Part shown: one piece after another, positions 61,601 through 63,978 of the stretch
How the letters are laid out: every line of letters starts with the position of its first letter
How positions within the stretch are numbered: the first letter of the stretch is position 1
Source: Pyrrhosoma nymphula
Lineage: Eukaryota; Arthropoda; Insecta; Odonata; Coenagrionidae
NCBI GenBank assembly: GCA_963573305.1
Contig: OY754330.1
Location: 8,680,001-8,744,000, forward strand
Length of the DNA: 64,000 nucleotides
Direction of reading: 5' to 3'
Notes under the pieces: generated by a model
What the model was told of the DNA's origin: nothing
Seen by the model: the letters and a program-made list of their open reading frames with translations, nothing else
The model's database searches: none
Made by a program: the position numbers and the translations under genes

Positions 61601-63088
61601 TCTCCATCCACGGCCGGTAGAGGTATGGAGGAGGACCACACATCCAACCCCCGTCCAGGTCCAACGTTGCTTAACTTAGGTGATCTGACAGGAACCAGTG
61701 TTTCAACGTGGCTAGGCCCTTGCCAGAGGTTGAGCCCCAACTTACGTCACCAAAAATGATATTGTTGAGATTCAAGGAGTGTCTCAAGGTCCACTTTTGA
61801 GGTAAAAATCGAGGAAGTTGACAGTGTCTTCTGCAATATGTTTAAATAACTAACTCAGGAGAAAATATTGTTGACGTGAATAAGGAATAACGGGAGAACC
61901 AAGTGGCCAGAATATACAGCAGTGAGTGAAAGACTGAACGAGAGCAAAGTTATATCAATTCACTAGCCCCAACAGCATACGACACACACACTCACAGTGG
62001 GCGAGTTTGTTCCTTCAACTAAGACAGCTCTAGTTTCTGAGGAAGTTATAAGGACTGGTGAAAATGGACTAGTCATATGAATTTGAACTTATTTCTCAAT
62101 GATCAACAAGATACTACTATAACTGGGCTGTCGCATGACACTCAAAAGGAAATGTAAGTTTTTCCATCTTACTATAAGAAGTCAAAATACTTTATCAAAT
62201 TACGCTTAAACAGGACATATATTTAATCGACTTCACTCTCAATAAATAATCGACATACCTCAGGCTGGTTGCTGTTAGGGAACAGCAATGAAATAATAGC
62301 AATAAGCATATAAGCAGTCAGCATCCAAAGGAATGCTTTCGCCAACAATGACGTTATTTTATTTTCATCATCCTCTTCCTGACCAGGTTTCTTGTTGTCT
62401 CCTGTACTTCCTTTTCCATCTTTCTTGGGTGCTGGATTAGACCTTCTAGATGAGGGGCTTTTATCACCTGTAGCATAAAGAACACCATTCACCAGACATC
62501 TTTGGTGCTCTTCTGGGAAACCAGAACGGTGAAAAAGACTGATCACAGCACGATACTCCTGCAAAATCTACATAAAAATCAGATAAATTGGAACAGTTGT
62601 TAATTTCATGGGTATGAAAGTAGGGCATGAAAAATAATTATGGCAACTATGGCCTACTCATTCCGGCGCTCATTGGTATGGAATGTATAGAAAAGCTAGT
62701 TCACCTGTCTAAATTAAGTCCTCGAGATCAAAAAGTCACTCATGAAGGCTAGATAAATATCTTTTAGGAAAGCGAATTGAATTCGTAACCGGTATTTAAA
62801 AATTAAGAGGAAAGACAGAGCATTCTTTCACTTTTCGTAATAAAAGAAAAAGCAACTGGAGTGCATATAAATTTATATAATTTTTACCTTTTTCCTGATA
62901 TTATTTGACTGCTGGGGACAAGTTAAGAACCTGAGAGTCTTCGAAAAATTGACGACAGTTTCTTCTTTCTTTCTGACGAAATGTGTGTTTTCTAAGGCAT
63001 TATTGTACAGTCTACTCCAAATGCGCCGATTACAAATTACTCTCGAAAACATTCTCTTAACCAATAAATTAACGTGACTATCAATCAT
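13429..63088 (-). CDS. SPG7: paraplegin, m-AAA protease subunit (13 exons)
   Basis: Joined minus-strand exons: 63088-62888, 62567-62259, 58441-58304, 56260-56021, 53943-53779, 51416-51265, 43766-43532, 41636-41474, 41072-40846, 33680-33597, 30586-30391, 24669-24527, 13620-13429; all junctions are GT-AG and keep frame, giving 814 residues plus stop (human paraplegin is about 795). Role: ATP-dependent membrane-anchored zinc protease of the mitochondrial inner membrane, facing the matrix, working in hexamers with AFG3L2-type subunits in protein quality control and processing. Visible: basic N-terminus, membrane segments at about 145-163 and 257-272, Walker A GPPGCGKT 360-367, Walker B IIYIDE 415-420, arginine fingers R487/R490, HESGH 591-595, third zinc ligand D667. 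The pore motif reads MIGG, as in paraplegin, not FVG as in AFG3L2. The introns are packed with transposons but the coding sequence is intact. Confidence 0.95.
14069..14551 (-). pseudogene. piggyBac transposase fragment, left arm of inverted repeat
   Basis: On the minus strand this matches 16403-16863 over about 470 bp with few differences. Decoded pieces (KFPEFIWHSTDRHPEIHGF, ILRFFPFVFS, then LSFNEYWLKD and RYRNQLSVLHFCN) follow piggyBac transposase order. Both arms share the same in-frame stops, so the copy was already dead before duplication. The left arm keeps a 20-bp stretch (around 14320) lost from the right arm. Confidence 0.75.
14552..14680 (+). mobile_element. Penelope-like terminal fragment with hammerhead-like core
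   Basis: CTGAAGA (14557-14563), a weak stem (GGCA/TGCT) and GAAACCCGGGTC (14585-14596) are followed by a tail containing AACTTCCACAAA (14654) and AGCCTGAAACG. The same GAAACCCGGGTC core occurs in the palindrome at 44.2 kb and the same AACTTCCACAAA...AGCCTGA tail ends the palindrome element at 59.8 kb. It abuts the left piggyBac arm exactly where the arms stop matching. Confidence 0.55.
14880..15152 (+). pseudogene. possible Tigger/pogo transposase C-terminal remnant
   Basis: Frames give an acidic, coiled stretch (LTDNEVDKSDEVILEPKKED, then ILQELNILHHFSLLHEVDDF and a final KIDELIHSKMEQ stop) resembling the tail of Tigger/jerky transposases. A pogo-like inverted terminus ending CTCTACTG with TA follows at 16291. 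Weak: no DDE core is visible. Confidence 0.35.
15690..16256 (-). mobile_element. hAT-type MITE, copy B
   Basis: Termini TAGAGATGGG and CCCACCTCTA with exact 8-bp TSD GTCCCAAG at 15682-15689 and 16257-16264. Inverted relative to copy A. It carries the family's GGTAATTT/AAATTACC subterminal clusters and the internal CCAGATTGCGTGTTGCTG block. It landed inside the pogo-like right end whose terminus is at 16291. Confidence 0.92.
16403..16974 (+). pseudogene. piggyBac transposase fragment, right arm of inverted repeat
   Basis: Plus-strand counterpart of 14069-14551, extended by about 110 bp beyond the shared part. The extension reads NIRSLISTLWKPLRDAFTPS and FCIEESLLLFKER, matching the piggyBac segment around the first catalytic Asp, where the usual DES reads EES: the first catalytic residue is lost. 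In-frame stops and a 20-bp deletion are present. Confidence 0.78.
17776..18100 (+). repeat. probable 5' LTR of decayed copia element
   Basis: Starts TGTTAGAAG, ends TTTTCAAGA (CA-type end mutated) directly before the primer-binding site. A TATATAAGA box lies near 18020 and AATAAA near 17888. No partner LTR is present for confirmation. Confidence 0.55.
18101..18114 (+). promoter_or_regulatory. copia-type primer-binding site
   Basis: GGTCATGGGCCCAG differs by one base from the complement of the initiator tRNA-Met anticodon arm. It is the third such site in the window, each next to a copia LTR. Confidence 0.75.
18278..18826 (+). CDS. copia Gag (decayed element)
   Basis: ATG at 18278; 182 codons with typical copia Gag sequence (ENYFTWQLTMRALLVEKNCW, LNRKALNLLI, LLGLPVEKYDGFVRSLE). 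The frame closes at a TAG just where related Gags continue into the basic region and zinc knuckle. Its N-terminal half resembles the Gag of the minus-strand element at the window start (shared xxKNCWxAID motif). Confidence 0.8.
   Translation: MAYRRYENEEKGERYAKLGKENYFTWQLTMRALLVEKNCWTAIDSSYRDISEDDLNQEQSRLNRKALNLLIQNVSTTHLEDIGDCTRALEAWEILEEIYATFTLLHTLINLRDMVSTEKTDALSMIEYMTKIQGLNRILAKGNIHFSDKLIAMFFLLGLPVEKYDGFVRSLEDEENLTSRKV
19741..20850 (+). pseudogene. copia integrase remnant
   Basis: WHRRLGHFNIQDM begins the integrase zinc region, with one of the two expected cysteines changed to Tyr. After a frame change, LIHSDVGGPIEP and ILTDNGGEY mark the first two catalytic aspartates. The frame is broken at 20292 by a 107-bp insertion, resumes with AGRTNLTLMDMVR and ends in the chromodomain-like ...EVSRDVIFNE region near 20790. 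The protein is not producible. Confidence 0.82.
20293..20399 (+). mobile_element. 5'-truncated non-LTR retrotransposon tail, nested in copia
   Basis: 107 bp ending in GTTAAACAAAAATACTACT(ACT)n, flanked by ACAATGGGGAG at 20282-20292 and 20400-20410, an 11-bp TSD. A 3' simple repeat and a variable-length TSD are hallmarks of target-primed reverse transcription. It splits the integrase codons around PQHNGEAGRTN. Confidence 0.85.
21086..21498. mobile_element. MITE nested in DNA transposon
   Basis: GGGGTCGTGCAGAAACTACG at the left is mirrored by CGTAGTTTATGCACGACCCC at the right. Flanks are TTA (left) and TTC (right), compatible with a degraded 3-bp TSD. Non-coding. Its termini resemble the MITE at 63731 (GGGCTGTCCATTAATGACG) in style. 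Confidence 0.6.
21748..23936 (+). pseudogene. transposase-like gene, two exons, two premature stops
   Basis: Exon 1 21748-23521, intron 23522-23607 (GTAAGT...TTTCAG), exon 2 23608-23936; splicing joins QLY and VKTIDDF in frame. Starts MIFWEKARVP; TAA at 21805 and TGA at 22633 interrupt otherwise open sequence. N-terminal half: charged, coiled-coil rich (FDIDHANALQMIKLEEDR; EERTRQRKLEEEKRKEK). Middle: LTVHWDGKLL, CCDTTASNTGRFNGACVLLE and SRHHIYEHIL, which look like an RNase-H-fold DDE core with two aspartates (WD, CD) and a CxxH-like motif. Similar uncharacterised proteins occur, from memory, in insects, crustaceans and cnidarians; I cannot place it in a named superfamily, though the 8-bp TSD suggests hAT or a relative. 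Confidence 0.75.
24527..24669 (-). CDS. SPG7: SPG7 exon 12
   Basis: Acceptor CTGTAG, donor ATG|GTAAAA. Codes GGSGSQGRRPYSKKLSHLLD and a helical region to KHMDKLEM, the protease-domain helices after the zinc site. A Gly/Ser-rich start replaces the usual MGIGRRP-type loop. First codon is split with exon 11. Confidence 0.93.
25088..28435 (+). mobile_element. hAT transposon, full length, decayed
   Basis: Left terminus CAGTGGCGTAGCCAGGA, right terminus (inverted) CAGGGGCGTAGCCAGGA, flanked by exact 8-bp TSD CCCTCAGT at 25080-25087 and 28436-28443. Contains one transposase pseudogene. The insertion is complete and 3348 bp long, the size of an autonomous hAT. Confidence 0.95.
25584..27972 (+). pseudogene. 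hAT transposase (DUF4371 / ZMYM1-like), decayed
   Basis: ATG at 25584 (MSEVNNGKRKGTLESF). A BED/TTF-like zinc region (GILCKHCFLFS) lies near 25960 among stops. The long frame 26237-27382 carries the catalytic fold: CDETTDISG, RGQGYDVAANMAGQFKGV and CCSHALNLV (first Asp, second Asp, and the C-x2-H insertion motif). The C-terminal hAT dimerisation domain reads ERSFSTLRRLKMWIRSTTS near 27800. At least six stops or frameshifts separate the pieces. This is the DUF4371-containing group of hAT transposases also domesticated in ZMYM-type proteins. Confidence 0.9.
30391..30586 (-). CDS. SPG7: SPG7 exon 11
   Basis: Acceptor TGGAAG|CTT; donor GAAG|GTCAGT. Codes LFEKMCMALGGRVAESLTFN then RVTTGAQNDLERVTRMAYAQ and VRQFGMSEVIGLLSF. 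The D in AQNDL (residue 667) is the third zinc ligand of FtsH-family proteases. A conserved core exon. Confidence 0.95.
31159..32683. mobile_element. foldback-type element with ~625-bp inverted repeats
   Basis: Arms 31159-31783 and 32056-32683 are inverted copies with scattered differences; the 272-bp centre is unrelated. Outer ends share ACAAGGAGACATCGCGTGAC. Non-coding. Each arm includes a tRNA-like block (about 31348-31420 and 32405-32475) with an A-box-like TAGCCCAGTGG and a B-box-like GGTTTTGATCC. No TSD could be fixed with certainty. Confidence 0.85.
33352..33512 (-). repeat. tRNA-derived SINE, 5'-truncated
   Basis: Minus strand has a B box (GGTTCAAATCCCGCCTGGGT near 33470-33490), a body, and an AT-rich 3' tail with (ATT/ATA) units near 33352-33380. 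The B-box flank and first body segment match the SINE at 33700-33897. Confidence 0.65.
33597..33680 (-). CDS. SPG7: SPG7 exon 10
   Basis: 84-bp exon, acceptor TTTCAG|GTT, donor CAG|GTGAGT, phase 0 at both sides. Codes VTIVPRTNMSLGFAQYAQSE followed by QRLYSDQQ, the conserved stretch after the HExxH helix in m-AAA proteases. Too short for simple ORF detection. Confidence 0.95.
33700..33897 (-). repeat. tRNA-derived SINE
   Basis: Minus strand starts at about 33897 with GGCCCCGGTGGTGACGGGG (A-box-like) and has a perfect B box GGTTCGAGTCC near 33840. A body of about 110 bp follows, then an AAATAAATAAA tail at 33706-33725. A pol III head, unrelated body and A-rich tail are SINE hallmarks. It sits 20 bp upstream of exon 10's acceptor on the minus strand. 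Confidence 0.75.
34361..34800 (+). repeat. dispersed repeat, copy 1
   Basis: About 440 bp, recognised because 34361-34614 recurs at 35055-35327 (ATATTTTACAGTA, GAATGTTTTATGCCAGATGG) and 34615-34800 recurs at 37453-37645 (GAGTGACAATACA, ATAGGTAGTAAATGTACAAA). A partial inverted copy is at 43835-43957. Family unknown; non-coding. Confidence 0.8.
35055..35327 (+). repeat. dispersed repeat, copy 2, left half
   Basis: Matches the first half of copy 1 up to TTATTAAATAATGCTG and stops there. The missing half resumes at 37453, so a 2.1-kb insertion split this copy. Confidence 0.8.
35328..37452 (+). mobile_element. Penelope-like retroelement insertion
   Basis: The interval interrupts a repeat copy, with CTGTTG at both junctions (35321-35333 region and 37450 region) as a probable short TSD. 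It encodes a GIY-YIG endonuclease domain (36735-37250) and ends in a Penelope-type tail with a degenerate hammerhead-like core (37306-37345). The left 1.4 kb has no recognisable RT, so it is either truncated or composite. A short perfect palindrome (11-bp arms around TTT) lies at 36708-36732. Confidence 0.7.
36735..37250 (+). pseudogene. Penelope-like GIY-YIG endonuclease domain
   Basis: Frame reads QSGVYKLCCNMPNCNSVYIG then QSGRAIKTRVNEH: a GVY...YIG motif with the catalytic Arg (R in QSGRAIKTR) followed by an H...H/C-type segment (FAKHLLDCNHSSDF) and the Glu-bearing FLEDLEIL. This is the C-terminal endonuclease of Penelope-like elements. Upstream reverse transcriptase is lacking, so this is a 5'-truncated copy. 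The endonuclease region itself is uninterrupted, with a Ser/Pro-rich end. Confidence 0.88.
37453..37645 (+). repeat. dispersed repeat, copy 2, right half
   Basis: Continues copy 1's second half (GAGTGACAATACAAGTGCATG ... GATTGCAGAGCAGG) after the Penelope-like insertion. Confidence 0.8.
38010..39330 (+). pseudogene. copia Gag-protease remnant
   Basis: 38010-38336 gives a copia Gag frame (GCWYAINFGYPEDTSTWTKM, LLAKEAWSILKDV). Further on, a knuckle-like CYSCGTWGLICSAC and a protease-like WSVDSCASEHMTSC appear in the plus strand, then decayed sequence to about 39330 with many stops. No integrase, RT or LTR was found. Confidence 0.72.
39524..40620 (-). pseudogene. Penelope-like reverse transcriptase remnant
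   Basis: Minus-strand frames give LLKTHGHKEGLS, then MDVTSLYISI (RT motif, usually DV.SLYTNIP), SGTIFSFRPRGRQW (RT motif with Gly-rich turn) and FIDGIFLIW, where the catalytic YxDD has become FIDG. Serine-rich C-terminal sequence SLLHKSERISSPQRL follows. The order matches Penelope-like RTs. Frameshifts and loss of a catalytic Asp make it dead. Confidence 0.75.
40846..41072 (-). CDS. SPG7: SPG7 exon 9 (zinc-protease motif)
   Basis: Acceptor TTTCAG|GG, donor AAG|GTAAAC. Codes ADIANVCNEAALHAARYGKK and on to KVVACHESGHAIVGWML. HESGH (residues 591-595) is the HExxH zinc site; E592 is the catalytic base by family knowledge. The Cys before HE replaces the usual F/Y. Confidence 0.96.
41205..41300 (+). 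repeat. 22-bp tandem repeat, about 4 units
   Basis: ATTACACTATGCTAACTATGGT and variants repeat end to end inside SPG7 intron 8 (41073-41473), the smallest but one of the introns. Units differ at three or four positions. Confidence 0.9.
41474..41636 (-). CDS. SPG7: SPG7 exon 8 (second region of homology)
   Basis: Acceptor CTTAAG|GCA, donor AGTG|GTAAGA. Codes ALLRPGRFDRHVLIDLPNQE through LTPGFSG. RPGRFDR (484-490) supplies the two arginine fingers of the AAA ring. Ends in phase 1. Confidence 0.95.
41864..42502 (+). mobile_element. hAT-type MITE, copy C
   Basis: Termini TAGAGATGGG and CCCGTCTCCA, exact 8-bp TSD TGCAGAAT at 41856-41863 and 42503-42510. Longest copy (639 bp) because about 70 bp near the left end (CACTTTGTGTTACAAGC ... 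AAAGATGGG) are extra; the same extra block begins copy D. The block itself starts and ends with ACTTTGTG/CACAAAGT, a small hairpin. Confidence 0.92.
43185..43490 (-). mobile_element. LINE 3' fragment
   Basis: Minus strand decodes NRSKLAPRELGLRIYNKLPS, a motif found at the C-terminus of Jockey/CR1-type LINE proteins (compare LYNKLPAKIKN at 11.8 kb), followed by a basic region and a TAATATTAAT-type tail. It lies directly downstream of exon 7's donor on the sense strand, 40 bp away. Confidence 0.7.
43532..43766 (-). CDS. SPG7: SPG7 exon 7 (Walker B)
   Basis: Acceptor ATGGCAG|A, donor AAG|GTGAGC. Codes DLFKEAKKRSPCIIYIDEID (Walker B, D419/E420), AIGRKRSTARSGAGGPLDGA and on to STNRADVLDK. The loop between RKRS and EQTLNQ is several residues longer than in human paraplegin and rich in Gly. 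The sensor TNR is present. Confidence 0.96.
43835..43957 (-). repeat. dispersed repeat, copy 3 (partial, inverted)
   Basis: Minus strand reads ATAGGTAGTAAATGTACAAG ... CTATAATAAGGTTTACAAG, matching copy 1 around 34726-34780 and continuing similarity to about 43835. Confidence 0.75.
44097..44328. mobile_element. palindromic element with head-to-head hammerhead-like cores
   Basis: Flanked by AAAATTAGAAGG at 44085-44096 and 44329-44340, a 12-bp TSD. Within it 44140-44234 and 44240-44330 are inverted copies separated by 5 bp (the last two palindrome bases fall in the TSD). Each arm carries CTGAAGA, a 5-bp stem with loop TAAA (GACGC/GCGTT), then GAAACCCGGGTC; plus-strand copy 44243-44276. This fits the hammerhead pattern CUGANGA - stem II - GAAA - short stem III - UC, with one extra U before stem II. 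A variable-length TSD points to target-primed reverse transcription. Confidence 0.75.
44418..46168. mobile_element. pogo/Tigger-like non-autonomous element
   Basis: Left terminus CCGTATAAACTCGTG and right terminus (inverted) CCGTATAAACGCGTG, each beside a TA (44416-44417, 46169-46170). Both ends repeat GAGGCGCACC/GGTGCGCCTC blocks. 1.75 kb with only a DNA-binding-domain remnant inside (45211-45430). A GC-rich stretch lies at 44510-44960. Confidence 0.8.
45211..45430 (+). pseudogene. Tigger-type DNA-binding domain remnant (BrkDBD-like)
   Basis: Pieces in two frames: MNKGKKLWSFTAAEKLNQ, then GNRAAGRKNDVPESCIRRWR and RRYFRGK. The order FTAA-K--- , NRAAGR---V-E--IR-WRK, ---FRGK is that of the N-terminal helix-turn-helix of jerky/Tigger transposases. 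The rest of the transposase is absent. Confidence 0.65.
46354..50328 (+). mobile_element. piggyBac element, decayed
   Basis: TTAA at 46350-46353 followed by CCCCTTCCCTGAAGCGGCC, and at the other end CGTTTAAGGG followed by TTAA (50329-50332); the termini are only partly similar, so the limits are provisional. A piggyBac transposase pseudogene lies inside. Target-site TTAA is the rule for piggyBac. Confidence 0.5.
47943..49120 (+). pseudogene. piggyBac transposase, decayed
   Basis: ATG at 47943 with an acidic start (ASDNESNFTEDELQDED). After a frameshift the DDE_Tnp_1_7-type core reads VIEYITNETNRYATQYLRD, YTPERDESLLLYKGRLGW (first Asp), VTTDNFYTSPELAEAL (second Asp) and, after more shifts, RDKKEVTMLSRIHSSDVSS (third Asp). 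At least five lesions. All three catalytic aspartates remain identifiable. Confidence 0.9.
51265..51416 (-). CDS. SPG7: SPG7 exon 6 (Walker A, pore loop)
   Basis: Acceptor TTGCAG|GTC, donor GTGAG|GTTGGT. Codes [20 protein letters not shown] ... [23 protein letters not shown] is Walker A (360-367). [11 protein letters not shown] is the paraplegin version of the pore/ISS region, which separates it from AFG3L2-type subunits. The final Arg codon is split with exon 7. Confidence 0.96.
52547..52613 (+). repeat. CTGCCTACTACT-type short tandem repeat
   Basis: CTACACTGCCTACTACT units repeat about three to four times imperfectly. Simple sequence; no coding frame. Confidence 0.75.
53150..53351 (-). mobile_element. 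Tigger-like terminal fragment
   Basis: Minus strand starts (T)AGTAGAACCCCATTG and continues TTTTCTCGCTTATTGAACC, TTGTTTGGGGTCC, a series typical of arthropod Tigger/pogo ends. Left limit uncertain. Confidence 0.45.
53442..53732. mobile_element. TTAA-flanked MITE (piggyBac-type)
   Basis: Flanked by TTAA at 53438-53441 and 53733-53736. Ends ACACACTCAATGC and (inverted) CCCATTCAATGC are similar. It contains a perfect 24-bp palindrome centred on GAATTC (53454-53477) and a near copy of it 31 bp further on. It ends 46 bp from exon 5's donor on the downstream side. Confidence 0.65.
53779..53943 (-). CDS. SPG7: SPG7 exon 5
   Basis: Acceptor TTTCAG|ACT (a second AG six bases on is also possible), donor AAA|GTATGT. 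Codes TQMGRAKFTLVDPLSGPGKG, VHFSDVAGLKEAKQEV and VEFVDYLKRPEHYRSLGAK, the start of the AAA domain (FxDVAG motif). Phase 0 both sides. Confidence 0.95.
54262..54838. mobile_element. composite palindromic element
   Basis: TSD TGAAATAATAATT (13 bp) at 54249-54261 and 54839-54851. Outer inverted pair ATGCGTTTACATTACTGAGA (54296) / TGACCAACTCTCAATAATAT (54809). Inside, a second palindrome (arms about 54322-54423 and 54463-54560) holds CTTGATGACGC...AAAAGGCAAAAC on plus and ...AAAAGGCGAAACATTGGC on minus, hammerhead-like but with mutated cores. A CATCTACATCTACGAAGTA block (54559) follows, a motif I know as recurrent in arthropod repeats. Confidence 0.65.
55055..55570. mobile_element. hAT-type MITE, second family
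   Basis: Termini TAGAGCCGTGCGA and (inverted) TAGTGCTGGGCAA, exact 8-bp TSD TGAGAACC at 55047-55054 and 55571-55578. Subterminal zones are full of GATTCGAATC-type motifs on both strands, possible transposase-binding repeats. No coding content. Confidence 0.9.
56021..56260 (-). CDS. SPG7: SPG7 exon 4 (second membrane segment)
   Basis: Acceptor TTCACAG|ATG, donor TTT|GTAAAT. Codes MEHKHFHMNIADTNKFEEKL (end of the intermembrane-space domain) to PPISMDTF. Hydrophobic LLASLIVVGLILSLIS (257-272) is the second transmembrane helix. Phase 0 both sides. The donor is the weakest of the set but keeps frame with exon 5. Confidence 0.92.
56261..58303 (-). other. SPG7 intron 3 (2.0 kb)
   Basis: 56261-57610 is AT-rich without recognisable features. 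MITE copy D fills 57614-58233, ending 70 bp from exon 3. Confidence 0.7.
57614..58233 (+). mobile_element. hAT-type MITE, copy D (left end lost)
   Basis: Right end GGTCCATCTCTA is intact; the left starts abruptly in the extra block seen in copy C (CACTTTGTGTTACAAGC). No TSD partner for AGCATACT (58234) was found. The internal sequence is close to copy C, so C and D form one subfamily. Confidence 0.85.
58304..58441 (-). CDS. SPG7: SPG7 exon 3 (intermembrane-space domain)
   Basis: Acceptor TTGTAG|GTT, donor AAG|GTATGT. Codes VIRYVSWKEFVHHMLAKGEV and on to LHDGAVIKGRK. The SWxEFV..MLAKGEV motif is characteristic of paraplegin in the intermembrane-space domain. No annotated long open frame shows it, but splice sites and homology agree. 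Confidence 0.95.
59842..60096. mobile_element. palindromic element with hammerhead-like cores, second copy
   Basis: TSD TAAACAACATTTGGC (15 bp) at 59827-59841 and 60097-60111. Arms 59853-59942 and 59961-60051 are inverted copies around an 18-bp centre. The plus-strand arm has CTGAAGA (59974), a perfect 5-bp stem GACGC/GCGTC with loop CACT, then GAAACTAGTAGTA; the minus arm is similar with a weaker stem. A tail AACTTCCACAAAATTGAGCC follows to the TSD, shared with the Penelope-like fragment at 14.65 kb. Confidence 0.75.
61468..61660. repeat. GC-rich minisatellite, units of roughly 40-50 bp
   Basis: CCGG(C/T)...TATGGGAGG / TATAGGTTTGGAGG / TAGAGGTATGGAGG units recur four to five times with CCTCC tracts between. 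It lies on the 3' side (minus strand) of the 5S-like block. Long open frames here on both strands are low-complexity artefacts. Confidence 0.65.
61622..61735 (-). pseudogene. 5S rRNA-derived sequence (pseudogene or SINE3-type head)
   Basis: Minus strand reads GGCCTAGCCACGTTGAAACA, CTGGTTCCTGTCAGATCACC, TAAGTTAAGCAACGTTGGAC and GGGTTGGATGTGTGGTCC. These line up in order with 5S rRNA (GGCCAUACCACGUUGAA, CCGAUCACCGAAGUUAAGC, GGAUGGGUGACC), including the internal control region. About a fifth of positions differ from a functional 5S, so it is not an active gene. A 5S head followed by other sequence is the SINE3 layout. Confidence 0.7.
62259..62567 (-). CDS. SPG7: SPG7 exon 2 (first membrane segment)
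   Basis: Two in-frame acceptors: TATGTAG|ATT (used here) or TTTTGCAG|GAG nine bases on; donor GAG|GTATGT. Codes EYRAVISLFHRSGFPEEHQR, a Ser/Lys-rich linker with acidic QEEDDENK, then AFLWMLTAYMLIAIISLLF (about 145-163), the first transmembrane helix. The linker matches the charged region of paraplegins in character, not sequence. Confidence 0.92.
62888..63088 (-). CDS. SPG7: SPG7 exon 1 (mitochondrial targeting region)
   Basis: ATG at 63088-63086 with an in-frame TAA three codons upstream; a second in-frame ATG 12 codons on (63052) starts MFSRVICNRRIWSRLYNN, a better amphipathic, Arg-rich mitochondrial presequence. The donor AAG|GTAAAA closes the exon after 67 codons. N-termini of this family are poorly conserved, so the exon is called from frame, splice sites and targeting character. 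Separated from exon 2 by a 320-bp intron. Confidence 0.82.
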
Positions 63089-63244
63089 GACTGATTAAAA
63101 ATATAAACATAATACTTAGTAAATGTTTTGGTTGTTTTCGTCATTCTCGCGGTGGAGAAACAAAACACTAACGAATTGCGTTTCAATATCTCAAATGCGC
63201 GCGTCGAATAAATTTGCAAGTGCAGATTATGAAGTACAAATCAA

Positions 63245-63445
63245 TTACAGGCGCAATTCTTCTTCCACCTGAGGAGAATAAAAAGGAAGAGTGGGTCAAA
63301 TATTTTAAGTGAAGGAGAAGTAAGGTTAAAATTTTGACTGGAAAGTTTAAGTATATTACTTGGAAGGACTTACCCTATTGCGTAGTAGAGTTATTACCGA
63401 TGTCGCATTAGAAAAAGCCATGAGTATGCTATCCTCTAACTCCAT
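63245..63445 (-). other. possible small spliced upstream ORF
   Basis: ATG at 63445 (GAAGATGGAG context), 24 codons MELEDSILMAFSNATSVITL LRNR, donor AGG|GTAAGT at 63373, acceptor with strong pyrimidine tract CTCCTCAG at 63269, then VEEELRL and TAA: 31 codons in all. It lies 160 bp upstream of the SPG7 start on the same strand, so it would be an upstream ORF with a 5' UTR intron, or the first exon of an unrelated gene. No homology recognised. Confidence 0.3.
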
Positions 63446-63730
63446 CTTCCCTCTTTGTGTACAATATTTCTTGCTTTGTGTCTCGTGGTGATAGATTAGG
63501 AAATCCTAAATTTGCAAAGGGCAAGGGGCTCTTGAAAGTGGTTTTTGCAAATGAGTCCGATATCGGCATATGCATATCCGCTTTCTTCTTCAACTTCCTT
63601 AAGATAAATAGATAATCACTAACCACAAAAGATCTATCCATTTCAAGAAACTGTACTTACATGGAAAGCCAGTATTTCAAGAAATTAAAAGACGAATTAT
63701 CAGGTTTGGGGGCCAGCGCAGGTACCCTTA

Positions 63731-63978
63731 CGGGCTGTCCATTAATGACGTACACAAGATTGGGGGTCACCACCTTGTGACAGGGGGAGTCGGGGGTCTA
63801 TGCTTCATGTGACATCCACACTTCCACTGTAAACTATGTCTTATTTTTACTCAGACTGTGGGGGGAGTAGAAGTTTTATCATTTTTGTGGCATCATTAAA
63901 GGAGGGGGGGACGCTTTGTGACTGTGACAGGGGTGTCTAGTTTGATCCAAAATTGTGACATCATTTATGGACAGCCCC
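63731..63978. mobile_element. MITE with TTA duplication
   Basis: CGGGCTGTCCATTAATGACG at the left and, inverted, GGGGCTGTCCATAAATGATG at the right; TTA at 63728-63730 and 63979-63981. The 3-bp TTA flank fits PIF/Harbinger-type insertion. Interior non-coding, G-rich tracts near each end. It sits about 290 bp upstream of the small ORF, in the SPG7 5' flank. Confidence 0.7.

Larger units (their letters stand above)
58442..62258 (-). other. SPG7 intron 2 (3.8 kb)
   Basis: Holds the palindrome element at 59842, a partial MITE-like patch (TGTAATTTTCATTTGAGG) at 61026-61100, and the minisatellite/5S block at 61468-61735. 58442-59826 and 60112-61020 have no recognisable gene; 59600-59830 is GC-richer, origin unknown. 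Confidence 0.7.

Noticed and set aside
61622..61735. Active 5S rRNA gene
   Set aside because: Too many differences from 5S consensus and no terminator T-run at the expected place.
61134..61759. Long overlapping frames on both strands (up to 181 codons)
   Set aside because: They lie in the GC-rich minisatellite and 5S-derived block; composition explains their length.
13429..63088. AFG3L2-type identity for the host gene
   Set aside because: The pore region ([11 protein letters not shown]), the SW-EFV--MLAKGEV motif and the C-terminal GPPPHG fit paraplegin; AFG3L2 has FVGVG and a charged C-terminal tail.
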